From positions 1-64,000 of the forward strand of contig NZ_AYYZ01000002.1 in the NCBI RefSeq assembly GCF_001435375.1: 64,000 nucleotides of DNA, given 5' to 3'. Below are positions 35,633 through 45,042 of this stretch, piece after piece. This stretch comes from Ligilactobacillus araffinosus DSM 20653. GTDB taxonomy: Bacteria > Bacillota > Bacilli > Lactobacillales > Lactobacillaceae. The translations under genes were made by a program, and so were the position numbers. A model generated the notes under the pieces. That model worked only from the letters and a program-made list of their open reading frames with translations. It had not been told where the DNA came from and did no database searches. Each line of letters opens with the position of its first letter. Positions within the stretch are counted from its first letter, which is position 1.

Positions 35633-38600
35633 ATGGATAAAGAAGTAAAAAAACGTTTTAAAATGTACAAGTCTGGTAAAAACTGGGTTATTGCACCAAT
35701 TGTTTTTCTAGGATTAACAGCTGGGCTTGGATACCAAGCTAATGTTAAAGCAGATAACGTTTCATCAGTTTCAAAAGCTGATAATGAAACGGCTCAACAT
35801 TCGAAAAATAATTCATTAAGCAGTCAGAGTTCAGTTGCTTTGAAGAGCAGCGTTTCATCAACAAATACTGGTACACCCAAAGTTGAAACAACTAACTTTG
35901 CGGTTCAACCAGCCAAAGCACAATCTTCAAATGGTAGCAAAACGGCTACAACAAGTTCATCTGTTAAAGTAGATGCAAACAAGAAACAAGAACTTGCAGC
36001 TACTCCTGTAAATGATAAACAACAAACTGCTCAGCCAACAGTTAATACAAACAATACCAAGGCTGATGTAAATGGTAGTAAGCAGAGTAGTAACGTTGCT
36101 AGTGCAAATAAAAAAGTTAATGCAACAGCAAGTACAAGTTCATTAACAAGCAGTATTAAATCTCAAAAAGTCGAACAGGCTCAAGAACATGATGATGCTG
36201 TTCAAATTAAACAAAATGGTCAGTGGTATCTCCAAAACAGAAAAACACATCAAAATTATACTGGTTTCCAATATATAAAGGATCAGGATAAAACTGTTTA
36301 TTATAATCCTGAAACTTCAGCGATGGTCTATGGTCAACAAAAGATTAATAACCAATGGTACTACTTTGACAAGATTACAGGTGCTATGAAACTGGGTTAT
36401 TATTGGATTGCAGAACAACAAAAAGAAGTTTATTATGATCCAAATAAAGGTAATATGGTATACGGCCAACAAAAGATTGACGACAAGTGGCAATACTTTG
36501 ATGGCGTAACTGGTGCGCAAGCTAAGAATAAGTATGTTTGGATTGCCGACCAAAATAAAGAAGTTTACTATGACGGCCTTGGTAACATGGTGTATGGTCA
36601 ACAAAAAATCAATGGTAAGTGGCAGTGGTTTGATACGGTAACTGGTGCCCAGGCTAAGAATCAATATGTTTGGATTGCTGATCAAAACAAAGAAGTTTAC
36701 TATGACGGTCTCGGAAACATGGTATATGGTCAACAAAAGATCAATGGTAAATGGCAATGGTTTGATACGGTAACTGGTGCGCAAGCTAAGAATCAATTTG
36801 TCGATATCAAAGACCAAAATAAGACGGTTTATTATGATGGTCTTGGTAATATGGTTTATGGTTGGCAAACAATCAACAACGGGAATTATTACTTCAATAC
36901 GGTAACTGGTGCTCTTGAAACGTATCAAGGAAATGAACTTCCTGCTTCTTACGATTCAAGCTCGATGAATGAAATTAATGGTTACTTAAGTTGGGATGGA
37001 TGGTTCCGCCCAGTTCAGTATCACCAAGATGGTAAAATGTGGGTTAAGTCAGGAGTGACAGATTGGCGCCCATACTTAATGTACGCTTGGCCGTCAACAG
37101 ACATTGAAGCACAGTATATTCAATACTTCACAAATCATGGATATGAAGATCAGTCACTTGGGTTAACCCCTGACAGTGTTAAAGCCTTGTCCGGGAAGAC
37201 ACCGGTGGATATTTTAAATAATTATGCTAAAAATATGCGTGATTCGATTGAAAAGCAAATTACAAAAGCAAATTATTCAACAACTGGCCTTTCAAACACG
37301 TTAAAAGGATTTATAGCTACAATTCCAGCATTTACACGGACTTCGTTGTTACCTGTTGAAGATCAACCAGGGTTTAAAGTAACCAACATGGGAACCGATG
37401 CAAAAGATCAAATTAAATTTGTTAATAATGATTCAAAAAATCAAAAGCAAGGAAATACATCGTACGCAGATAGTGCATGGAGATTATTAGATCGTAATTT
37501 TGCTAACCAAAAAGGAACGACAAAGCCTAAAAATGATGAAATGATTGTTGGTAACGATATTGACAATTCTAATCCCGTTGTTCAAGCTGAAGTATTAAAC
37601 TGGGAATATTATCTGATGCATTATGGTTCAATTCATAGCAACAATCCTGATGGTAATTTTGATGGTTTACGTGTAGATGCTCCTGATAATATTGATACTG
37701 ATGTATTAGATCAAATGGCTCAGCTATTCAATGATATGTATCATACAAAACAAAGTGATGCTAATGCTGATAATCATCTAGTATATACAGAAGCATGGGA
37801 TCCGACAGTTGCACAATTTTATAAAGACCATGGTCAAAAAGACATCTATTACGATACATATATGTTCTATAAAAACCAAGATGCACTTGGTAATAAACCT
37901 GGAAAACGAGGCAATTTGGAAGAATTAGTTAAAGGTGGGATCTGTTCAGGTTATTCAGTGGTTGATCGTGCAAATGATACTACCGAAAACCAGGCCGTTC
38001 CAAACTGGTCATTTGTAATGAACCATGATCAACGTGGTGATACTATTAAACAAATGATTATTGATGAACATCCTAATGATCCAAATGTAATGAGTACTGG
38101 ATACAAACAAGAATACGCAAATGAAGCGATGGATCAATTTGTTAAGGATGAAGGACAAACAGTTAAAAAATATGCACCTTATAACGTGCCGTCAGAATAT
38201 GCAGTTTTGTTGACAGATAAAGATACAATTCCGACAGTTTATTATGGCGACATGTATGTTGAAAATGCACCGTACATGTCAGAAAAGAGTATGTACTATG
38301 ATGCAATTTCTACATTGCTCAAATTACGTAAAAAATATGTAAGCGGTGGCCAACAAATGCGAACTTATGATGGTGGCGATCTTCTTTCAAGTGTACGTTT
38401 TGGTAAAGGGGTAATGTCTGCTAATGATACGTCAGCTGATTCAGTTGCACGGACTTCAGGAATTGCAGTTGTGGTTGGCAATAACGCTTCAATGGGACAG
38501 AAGACAATCACATTTACCATGGGTAAAGAACATGCTAACCAAAAATATATTAATGTAATTAATACAACTGATTCTGGATTGAGTTATAATTCAAATGGTG

Positions 38601-40180
38601 TTCTTACAACTGATGCAAGTGGTAATTTAACAGTTACAGTTAAAGGATATGCAAATCCATATGTGAACGGATATTTAGGTGTATGGGTTCCTGAAGGTGC
38701 TGCGGCCGATCAAGATGCTACAACGACTGCTTCAACTTCAACTAATAAATCCGGTGACACATATCAATCAAATGCAGCTTTAGATTCACATGTTATTTAT
38801 CAAGACTTTAGTTTGTACATGCCTGAGCCAACATCACAAAACGACGATGCATATGCACAAATCGCTAAGAATGCACAACAGTTTGCTGACTTAGGAATTA
38901 CTGATTTTTGGTTTGCTCCACCATATCGGAATTTCTCAATGAGCTGGTATAATGAAGGATATTCAGTAACTGATCGCTACGATTTAGGTTCAGATCAGAA
39001 TCCTACTAAATACGGTACAGGTGATCAATTAGTAGCTGCAGTTGCTGCATTACACAAAGCAGGTTTGAAATGTCAAGTTGACTTTGTTCCAAATCAATTA
39101 GTGGGTCTTTCAGGAAAAGAAGTTATTACTGGAACTCGGACAGATAGTTTCGGAAAACAAATGACAATGAATGGCAAAACGCTTACTAACCAACTAATTG
39201 AAATGTATACAATTGGTGGTGGCCAAGGGCAAGAACAGTACGGTGGTGCTTTCCTTGATCAATTAAAGAAGGATTACCCAGATTTGTTTACAACCAAGGC
39301 CATTTCAACGGGTGTTGCACCTGACCCAAGTGTTAAAATTAAACAATGGTCAGCTAAATACGAGAACGGGGCAACGTTACAAGACCTTGGAACAGGTTTG
39401 CTAATGCGTGAGACTAATGGGACCTATGATTATTTAAATAGTAATGGTAATACGACATTCGCTACAACATTGCCAAAATCATTGACGGATGAACAGTATT
39501 GGATTCAGGACTCAGCCCAACCAGGATGGCACACATATGGTAACGCTAAGTATTATATTAATCAAAATGGTTCAATGGCTTTAGGTAAGCAATTGATTAA
39601 TGGACTGAATTACTATTTTGATCCATCAAATGGTCAACTAGTTTCAGTTGACGACGGTCAGAAATTTGTAAATGGTCACTGGCAATATTTTGATCCAGCT
39701 ACTGGAAAACAGGCTAAGAATCAATATGTTTGGATTGCTGATCAAAATAAAGAAGTTTACTATGATGCAAATGGTGATATGGTTTATGGCCAACAAAAGA
39801 TCGATGGCAAATGGCAATATTTTGATCCAACAACTGGTGCGCAAGCTAAGAACCAATACGTTTGGATCGGTAACCAGAACAAAGAAGTTTACTATGATGG
39901 CTTAGGCAACATGGTATACGGCCAACAAAAGATCGATGGGAAATGGCAATACTTTGATCCAACGACTGGTGCGCAAGCTAAGAATCAATATGTCTGGATT
40001 GGTGACCAAAATAAAGAAGTTTATTATGATGGTTTAGGCAACATGGTTTATGGTTGGCAAACAATCAATGGTAAGAAGCAATATTTTGATCCAGTAACTG
40101 GCGCACAAATAAAGAATGCAACGGTTACAATTAATGGTAAGAAATATACATTTGATAAGTTAGGTAACCTTGTTGGTTAG
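35633..40180 (+). CDS. GH70 glucansucrase-family enzyme, KxYKxGKxW-secreted
   Basis: 1515 residues. Order: KxYKxGKxW signal (FKMYKSGKNW, 9-18), Ser-rich spacer with TTNFAVQP, five N-terminal glucan-binding units (about 220-430), the circularly permuted GH70 catalytic region (about 435-1330), and three to four C-terminal units with a TFDKLGNLVG end. Catalytic residues are nucleophile Asp682 (GLRVDAPDN), acid/base Glu720 (YTEAWDP) and His798-Asp799 (FVMNHDQRGD). NDIDNSNPVVQAEVLNW (641-657) is motif I. Motif IV is HDQR, as in GtfB-like 4,6-alpha-glucanotransferases that act on starch, whereas EAW in motif III is glucansucrase-like. It makes or modifies an alpha-glucan outside the cell; sucrose versus maltodextrin as donor is open. 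Confidence 0.9.
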   Translation: MDKEVKKRFKMYKSGKNWVIAPIVFLGLTAGLGYQANVKADNVSSVSKADNETAQHSKNNSLSSQSSVALKSSVSSTNTGTPKVETTNFAVQPAKAQSSNGSKTATTSSSVKVDANKKQELAATPVNDKQQTAQPTVNTNNTKADVNGSKQSSNVASANKKVNATASTSSLTSSIKSQKVEQAQEHDDAVQIKQNGQWYLQNRKTHQNYTGFQYIKDQDKTVYYNPETSAMVYGQQKINNQWYYFDKITGAMKLGYYWIAEQQKEVYYDPNKGNMVYGQQKIDDKWQYFDGVTGAQAKNKYVWIADQNKEVYYDGLGNMVYGQQKINGKWQWFDTVTGAQAKNQYVWIADQNKEVYYDGLGNMVYGQQKINGKWQWFDTVTGAQAKNQFVDIKDQNKTVYYDGLGNMVYGWQTINNGNYYFNTVTGALETYQGNELPASYDSSSMNEINGYLSWDGWFRPVQYHQDGKMWVKSGVTDWRPYLMYAWPSTDIEAQYIQYFTNHGYEDQSLGLTPDSVKALSGKTPVDILNNYAKNMRDSIEKQITKANYSTTGLSNTLKGFIATIPAFTRTSLLPVEDQPGFKVTNMGTDAKDQIKFVNNDSKNQKQGNTSYADSAWRLLDRNFANQKGTTKPKNDEMIVGNDIDNSNPVVQAEVLNWEYYLMHYGSIHSNNPDGNFDGLRVDAPDNIDTDVLDQMAQLFNDMYHTKQSDANADNHLVYTEAWDPTVAQFYKDHGQKDIYYDTYMFYKNQDALGNKPGKRGNLEELVKGGICSGYSVVDRANDTTENQAVPNWSFVMNHDQRGDTIKQMIIDEHPNDPNVMSTGYKQEYANEAMDQFVKDEGQTVKKYAPYNVPSEYAVLLTDKDTIPTVYYGDMYVENAPYMSEKSMYYDAISTLLKLRKKYVSGGQQMRTYDGGDLLSSVRFGKGVMSANDTSADSVARTSGIAVVVGNNASMGQKTITFTMGKEHANQKYINVINTTDSGLSYNSNGVLTTDASGNLTVTVKGYANPYVNGYLGVWVPEGAAADQDATTTASTSTNKSGDTYQSNAALDSHVIYQDFSLYMPEPTSQNDDAYAQIAKNAQQFADLGITDFWFAPPYRNFSMSWYNEGYSVTDRYDLGSDQNPTKYGTGDQLVAAVAALHKAGLKCQVDFVPNQLVGLSGKEVITGTRTDSFGKQMTMNGKTLTNQLIEMYTIGGGQGQEQYGGAFLDQLKKDYPDLFTTKAISTGVAPDPSVKIKQWSAKYENGATLQDLGTGLLMRETNGTYDYLNSNGNTTFATTLPKSLTDEQYWIQDSAQPGWHTYGNAKYYINQNGSMALGKQLINGLNYYFDPSNGQLVSVDDGQKFVNGHWQYFDPATGKQAKNQYVWIADQNKEVYYDANGDMVYGQQKIDGKWQYFDPTTGAQAKNQYVWIGNQNKEVYYDGLGNMVYGQQKIDGKWQYFDPTTGAQAKNQYVWIGDQNKEVYYDGLGNMVYGWQTINGKKQYFDPVTGAQIKNATVTINGKKYTFDKLGNLVG
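36290..36930 (+). repeat. N-terminal YG repeat array of GH70
   Basis: Five units, three of them exactly 132 bp, with consensus YYDGLGNMVYGQQKINGKWQ, then WFDTVTGAQAKNQYVWIAD, then QNKEV. Confidence 0.85.
39655..40110 (+). repeat. C-terminal YG repeat array of GH70
   Basis: Three to four 132-bp units nearly identical in DNA to the N-terminal array and to those in the GH25 gene. Confidence 0.85.
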
Positions 40181-40198
40181 TTGAAAAAGATATAAAAT

Positions 40199-40228
40199 CG
40201 GGCTTCATGAAAGAAGTCCGTTTTTTTT
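40199..40228 (+). terminator. Terminator after GH70
   Basis: CGGGCTTC pairs with GAAGTCCG (one G-U) followed by eight T residues. Confidence 0.85.
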
Positions 40229-40344
40229 ACTTTTCAAAGATTTTGTTCAACAATTTATGTTGATTCATAAGTTATAGTCTTGTCAGTATTCATCACAAAT
40301 ATTTATATAGCGATGTTCTTCGCTCTTTGAAGAGGTCAACGTTT

Positions 40345-40500
40345 TTGAAATTTGTATTTAAATTATTTACTGAAAGAGTTTGTCGTTTTTGGGTTAAAAT
40401 GTTGGCAGTTCTTATGATGCTGTTAGTTTTTAAATGTATTGGAGATATTTCATCAACATTTAAGCAATTCTTTTACTTTCATAATTTGACTAAAGTTTAA
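40345..40500 (+). CDS. Possible small membrane peptide (51 residues, TTG start)
   Basis: A reading frame too short to be obvious: TTG at 40345 with an AGAGG site 9 nt upstream, or ATG at 40399 for 34 residues. The product has a basic amphipathic start (LKFVFKLFTERVCRFWVK) then one hydrophobic segment (MLAVLMMLLVF) and a short tail. It lies in the 368-base gap between GH70 and a GT-C protein. No family is recognised; it may be noise or the decayed start of a membrane gene. Confidence 0.25.
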   Translation: MKFVFKLFTERVCRFWVKMLAVLMMLLVFKCIGDISSTFKQFFYFHNLTKV

Positions 40501-40548
40501 TTGTAAACTAACATAACACTTGAGTCTTAAAATTAGGTGAATAATGAC

Positions 40549-42186
40549 ATGAAAAATGAATTACAAACAAGTATTTTAAAAAAAGGCAACGGCTATTTAT
40601 ATTTAGTAATAAAAGGCACAATAATAACGCTAGGGTTTGCAGCACTTATGTTGTTAGTTCTTACAACATTATTAAGACGAGAATTTATTGCAGCCTACTC
40701 AGAGTGGCCGTATATTCACAAGAATAGTTTCAGATTTATTCTTTGCACGCTTGTGACAATCATAATCATTATTTGGGGACGTAAACTACTAAAAAACGTT
40801 GATCCGCGCCGGGGATTTTTGGTTTTTACGGGCGCCTTTTTGATTGCAGGACTCTTTTTAGTTATCAATATGCCGACAAAGTTAAATGAAGCTGATCAGT
40901 TATTTACATTAAAGGCTGCTAATCAGATGAATCATGGAAACTTCATTTCATTGCAGTTAGATAAGTTTCACCCCTCGGTTTTACCGTTTGAAAAGAATCT
41001 TGGCGGATATTTGGCAATTTATCCATTTCAGTTGGGATACGTGACTTACTTACGATTGTTAGAATGTTTCAGTACGAATATCCGATTCTTTTACTTGCTA
41101 AATGTTTTAATATTTCTTCTTATTAATTATCTTTTATATCGGATCGTAAAACTTGTTACTAAAAATAATTGGCTTGTTATGAACTGGACGCTGCTTTTAA
41201 GTTTTGCGTTCTTACCAGAATTATTTTTTGTCCTGTTTATTTATGGTAATATTCCTGGTTTATGCGCATGTTTGGCAGCCGTTTATTTTGGATTAAAACT
41301 GATCATGGATGATTCACATGGACGTTTTACATGGCTATGGTGTGTCTTGTTATTTGTGCTTGCATATCAATTAAAGAGTAATTATCAAATTGCAGTTCTT
41401 GCATTAGGAATTGTATTTGTTTTGCATGCCATTAAGTATCGGCGTTACAAGTTGATTGCGATGCCGTTGATCACGTTTGCCTTGATGTTGGGGTCAAATA
41501 AGCTTGTTACCGCGGCTTACGAGGCTGAATCAGGACTTCATCTTTCGAAGGGGCTTCCAATGATCACGTATGTAGCAATGGGATTAGAGCCGCAAAATAA
41601 TCAGGGACGCGGAGCAGGATGGTACGATGGTTATACGATTAATCTGTATGTTGCAAACCATTTTGATTCGAAGAAAACGATTCAAGCAGCTAAAGCTAAA
41701 ATTAAAGATGAGCTGAAGTCTTATTCAAACAACACTCGTGAAGCAGGCCAATTCTTTAAAGATAAATTTGTTTCAACGTGGGCCGATCCAACTTTTGAAT
41801 CAGTGTGGATCGCACCGTACTTTGCAAGACCGCGAACGGCAATTTTAAATAACATTTATTATGGCAATCGTTTTTCATTGAAACATCCGCGCATTGTTAA
41901 ATGGTATCAGAAATCCATGAAGCCAATTTCGGCATGGTGCAATATTGTGGTTGTTACGATTTTGGTACTGGCGGCAGGACTTATTTTATATAAAAAGACA
42001 AAGTTAAATCCATATGCTACCTTTGCGATCCTATACTTAATGGGAGGAATGGCTTTTCATCTAATGTGGGAAACCAAGAGTCAGTATGTCTTTCAGTATA
42101 TCGTCTGTTTGATCCCGGTGGCTGCAATGCTGTTAGGTGAATTTGACGATCTTGACTCAGAAGGCAGTTCCAAAAAAGAAAAATAA
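40549..42186 (+). CDS. GT-C-type membrane protein (candidate glycosyltransferase)
   Basis: 545 residues from the ATG at 40549 (AGGTGA 9 nt upstream); the GTG at 40537 overlaps the ribosome site. About eleven membrane segments. The first external loop has NEADQLFTLKAANQMNHGNF (about 118-137), an acidic motif at the place where GT-C enzymes bind lipid-linked sugars. TYVAMGLEPQNNQGRG and GWYDGYTINLY in the large C-proximal loop mark a family that also includes the protein at 21509. Probably transfers a sugar to a wall polymer. It is followed by a terminator and then by YfhO. Confidence 0.65.
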   Translation: MKNELQTSILKKGNGYLYLVIKGTIITLGFAALMLLVLTTLLRREFIAAYSEWPYIHKNSFRFILCTLVTIIIIIWGRKLLKNVDPRRGFLVFTGAFLIAGLFLVINMPTKLNEADQLFTLKAANQMNHGNFISLQLDKFHPSVLPFEKNLGGYLAIYPFQLGYVTYLRLLECFSTNIRFFYLLNVLIFLLINYLLYRIVKLVTKNNWLVMNWTLLLSFAFLPELFFVLFIYGNIPGLCACLAAVYFGLKLIMDDSHGRFTWLWCVLLFVLAYQLKSNYQIAVLALGIVFVLHAIKYRRYKLIAMPLITFALMLGSNKLVTAAYEAESGLHLSKGLPMITYVAMGLEPQNNQGRGAGWYDGYTINLYVANHFDSKKTIQAAKAKIKDELKSYSNNTREAGQFFKDKFVSTWADPTFESVWIAPYFARPRTAILNNIYYGNRFSLKHPRIVKWYQKSMKPISAWCNIVVVTILVLAAGLILYKKTKLNPYATFAILYLMGGMAFHLMWETKSQYVFQYIVCLIPVAAMLLGEFDDLDSEGSSKKEK

Positions 42187-42194
42187 ATGATGAG

Positions 42195-42224
42195 AGATTG
42201 TGACATTGGTCACAATCTTTTTTA
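42195..42224 (+). terminator. Terminator
   Basis: AGATTGTGAC pairs perfectly with GTCACAATCT (loop ATTG), then TTTTT. Confidence 0.85.
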
Positions 42225-42271
42225 GATATAGGTTATAATAACTAATATTAATAATCAGTAAAGGGCGAGTT

Positions 42272-44959
42272 ATGATGCATCGAAAACAGGAAAGAAGACA
42301 ACATGGATATTTATTAAGTTTTATCTTTCCAAGTATGTTACTTCTTGGACTTTATATTTTCCATCAAGTATTCCCGTTGGGGAACCATACGATTGCAACG
42401 GGAGATATGGCCAATCAGTATCTCGCGATTATGACATACTTCAAACATAATATTTTGCATCCGCAAAATTTTTTATATTCGTATCAAGTCTCAATTGGAG
42501 GCAATTTTTTCTCAGTACTGGCATATTATTTAATGTGTCCATTTAATTTTCTTACGCTTTTATTTCCCGAGAAATATATTCCGTTGTTTTATGCAATTAA
42601 TACGATTGTGAATGTTGGTTTGATTGGACTCACAACGTACACGTATTTAAAGAAGTCGGTTTTTCTTAATCAAAAATTGCCGCAAACGGGAACGGTGGAA
42701 AAGTGGCGTCTCTTCTTGGCAACTCTTTTTCCATTTTCGGCCTTCTTTGCGAACTACATGCACTGTGTCATGTGGTCGGATGCAATTGTGCTGATGCCGC
42801 TGGTTGTTTTAGGCTTGGATCGAATCTTATACGGTAATCGAAATTCAACTTGGCTTTATTGGGGAGGCTTAACGTATCTTCTAATTTCCAATTACTATAT
42901 CGGAGTAATTGTTTTGATCTTCCTGTTTTTGCTAACCCTATTTTGGGTGATCGACCAGCTTTGTCAGTTGAATTGGATGAAAATTTTGAAAAAGGGACTT
43001 ACGGTCCTGGGATTGACGGTCGGATCGATTTTAGGAGCAGGAGTTGTCATGTGGCCAAGTTTCTTGGCCCAGCAAAATGTTGCGCAGGCCCAAATGCCAA
43101 CTAAGAATTTATTTAAACCGGTTTATCAATTTCAATCGTTTTGGAGTTCGTTATTAGCCGGAAATCTTGCGCCGGATGGAAAGTTAGCCCCATTAATTTT
43201 TACAGGGTTACTGGTAGTTGTTCTTTTTTTCAGCTTCTTTTTTGCTCAAAAAGTCACAATTCGTGAGAAAGTATTGACTGGAATTTTAACGGCGGCACTG
43301 ATCGCCTCAAGTTACTTCCTGTATTTTTATATGATCTGGCACTCATTATCAATGCCGAACGGCTATGCACAACGGGAGTCATTTGTGCTGACCTTTTTTA
43401 TGATTTGTGTTGCGTACCGTGGGTTGCTGGTTTTTGAAAATCATTCACCGCTAAAGGTATTGTTACCAATTATTGCTGCAATGGCAGTACTGATTCTTAG
43501 CTTGCAAGGAATGGAACCTGGATTATTTAAATGCAATCAAGCACTTCAAATTATCCTGATCCTTATGATTTTTGGAATTGGATTCAGCTTGATGATGAAA
43601 CAAATTTCGGCCGGAATGTGGCTTGCAATGGGTGTCAGTTTGGTAAATATTCTGGCCTATAACTCACAGATTCAAACTCAAGATTTTAATGCGGTTCCAA
43701 ATAATGCTTATTCAGAAGTTGTCAGTGAAAACCAAACAGTCTCTAATGCGTTGAAACAGTATGATCATTCATTTTATCGGGTAGGAACGACTGCTCAAAT
43801 CAACGAGTGCGATCCGCTGTTATATGGGTATAATGGCGTCCAAACTTATTTGTCACAACAACCGACTTCTGAAACGGATTATTTATCGGCGTTAGGCTTT
43901 TATCAAAAACAAGGATGGATTCGCTGGAGTGCATTTAATAATGGTTCGACTGGCATGCTCAACGATTTGTTAGGAATCAAATATATTATTAAGTCAGATA
44001 ATTTGATCTTGAAGGCTACTGAGCAAATCAAGTCGATGCCAACGTACAATAACCAGGCGAACGTTCCCGCTTTGAAACCGGTCTTGGAAAACAAACATAC
44101 GGTGGTTTATCAAAACCCCAATGCCTTTCCGCTAGTTTTTGGTGCCTATGATGGGCATGGCCATGATTCTGTATTTAATGGCAAGTATGCGTATGTTCCA
44201 GAAAGCAATCCATTTATTGCATATGGATGGATGTTTAAACGGCTAAGCGGTAAGCAATGGCTGTATGGAATCCAACCAGGATTTGAGTTGATTGCTCGAA
44301 AACATGCGAAAACGGCTTATGCTCAAGGATATTTAAATAGTAGTGGGGAAGTTTATTGTTACATTACAAAACCGCAAAATGTGATTCCGGGAAATCAGCA
44401 ATATCTTCCAATTGAAGTTAATGGACGGAAAGTTGCCCGTTACAGTAACCGCAATGTTTATGGTGAAAATGGTGTTATTTACCTTGGCCATTTCAATAAG
44501 GGAGATCATTTAAACATTCAAATTAAAAATGCTGAAAAAGACCCGACATTACCCAAAGATAAAATCTACGTTGCAGTTGAAAATCAGCCGATGTTGCATC
44601 AAATTCGAAAAGATGCAGTAACTGGGATTGGGAAAATTAACGTTGATGGTCCGAAAATCAAAATGAATACGACGGCAGCGTTTAAGCGGCATATTTTAAT
44701 TGCTTCAGTTCCGTATGATAAGGCTTGGCAAGCAATGGTTGACGGCTATCCAGTCAAGGTAAGAAAAGCATTGGATGGATTAATTGCAATTAAAGTAACT
44801 CCAGGAAAACATAACATTCAATTAAAATATGTTGTTCCAGGATTGAAAATTGGAACGATTGTAAGCCTAGTTGCAATTTTGACAATGATTATTCTCGAAT
44901 TTTTTAAGTTTTACGGTTTAAAGAAACTTCATCAGATGTCCAGTCATAAAAAACATTAA
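42272..44959 (+). CDS. YfhO-family membrane glycosyltransferase
   Basis: 895 residues with about fourteen membrane segments and a large extracellular C-terminal half (about 470-850) before the final helix. Family features are the N-terminal ATGDMANQYLAIMTYFKHNI, the external YSYQVSIGGNFFSVLAYY, and the C-terminal beta domain VPYDKAWQAMVDGYPVKV followed by VTPGKHNIQLKYVVPGLKIG. YfhO-type proteins in Gram-positive bacteria glycosylate lipoteichoic acid or other surface polymers from undecaprenyl-phosphate sugars. It is monocistronic, with terminators on both sides, and next to the GH25 muramidase. Confidence 0.85.
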   Translation: MMHRKQERRQHGYLLSFIFPSMLLLGLYIFHQVFPLGNHTIATGDMANQYLAIMTYFKHNILHPQNFLYSYQVSIGGNFFSVLAYYLMCPFNFLTLLFPEKYIPLFYAINTIVNVGLIGLTTYTYLKKSVFLNQKLPQTGTVEKWRLFLATLFPFSAFFANYMHCVMWSDAIVLMPLVVLGLDRILYGNRNSTWLYWGGLTYLLISNYYIGVIVLIFLFLLTLFWVIDQLCQLNWMKILKKGLTVLGLTVGSILGAGVVMWPSFLAQQNVAQAQMPTKNLFKPVYQFQSFWSSLLAGNLAPDGKLAPLIFTGLLVVVLFFSFFFAQKVTIREKVLTGILTAALIASSYFLYFYMIWHSLSMPNGYAQRESFVLTFFMICVAYRGLLVFENHSPLKVLLPIIAAMAVLILSLQGMEPGLFKCNQALQIILILMIFGIGFSLMMKQISAGMWLAMGVSLVNILAYNSQIQTQDFNAVPNNAYSEVVSENQTVSNALKQYDHSFYRVGTTAQINECDPLLYGYNGVQTYLSQQPTSETDYLSALGFYQKQGWIRWSAFNNGSTGMLNDLLGIKYIIKSDNLILKATEQIKSMPTYNNQANVPALKPVLENKHTVVYQNPNAFPLVFGAYDGHGHDSVFNGKYAYVPESNPFIAYGWMFKRLSGKQWLYGIQPGFELIARKHAKTAYAQGYLNSSGEVYCYITKPQNVIPGNQQYLPIEVNGRKVARYSNRNVYGENGVIYLGHFNKGDHLNIQIKNAEKDPTLPKDKIYVAVENQPMLHQIRKDAVTGIGKINVDGPKIKMNTTAAFKRHILIASVPYDKAWQAMVDGYPVKVRKALDGLIAIKVTPGKHNIQLKYVVPGLKIGTIVSLVAILTMIILEFFKFYGLKKLHQMSSHKKH

Positions 44960-44963
44960 AGAT

Positions 44964-44996
44964 TAAAAAAGTCGATTTAGGAATCGGCTTTTTTTG
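44964..44996 (+). terminator. Terminator after YfhO
   Basis: GTCGAT pairs with ATCGGC (one G-U), flanked by A and T runs. A TATAAT directly after it (44998-45003) may be the -10 of the GH25 gene. Confidence 0.7.
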
Positions 44997-45042
44997 TTAT
45001 AATAAATACTGATATGTAAAAAAAGAGTGAGAGGAGACCATG

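Noticed and set aside
36317-36928. 203-codon minus-strand reading frame inside the GH70 repeats
   Set aside because: It is the antisense of periodic 132-bp repeats; the same antisense frames appear at 39644-39856, 46477-46749 and 47038-47244. It is Ile/Leu-rich with no ribosome site.
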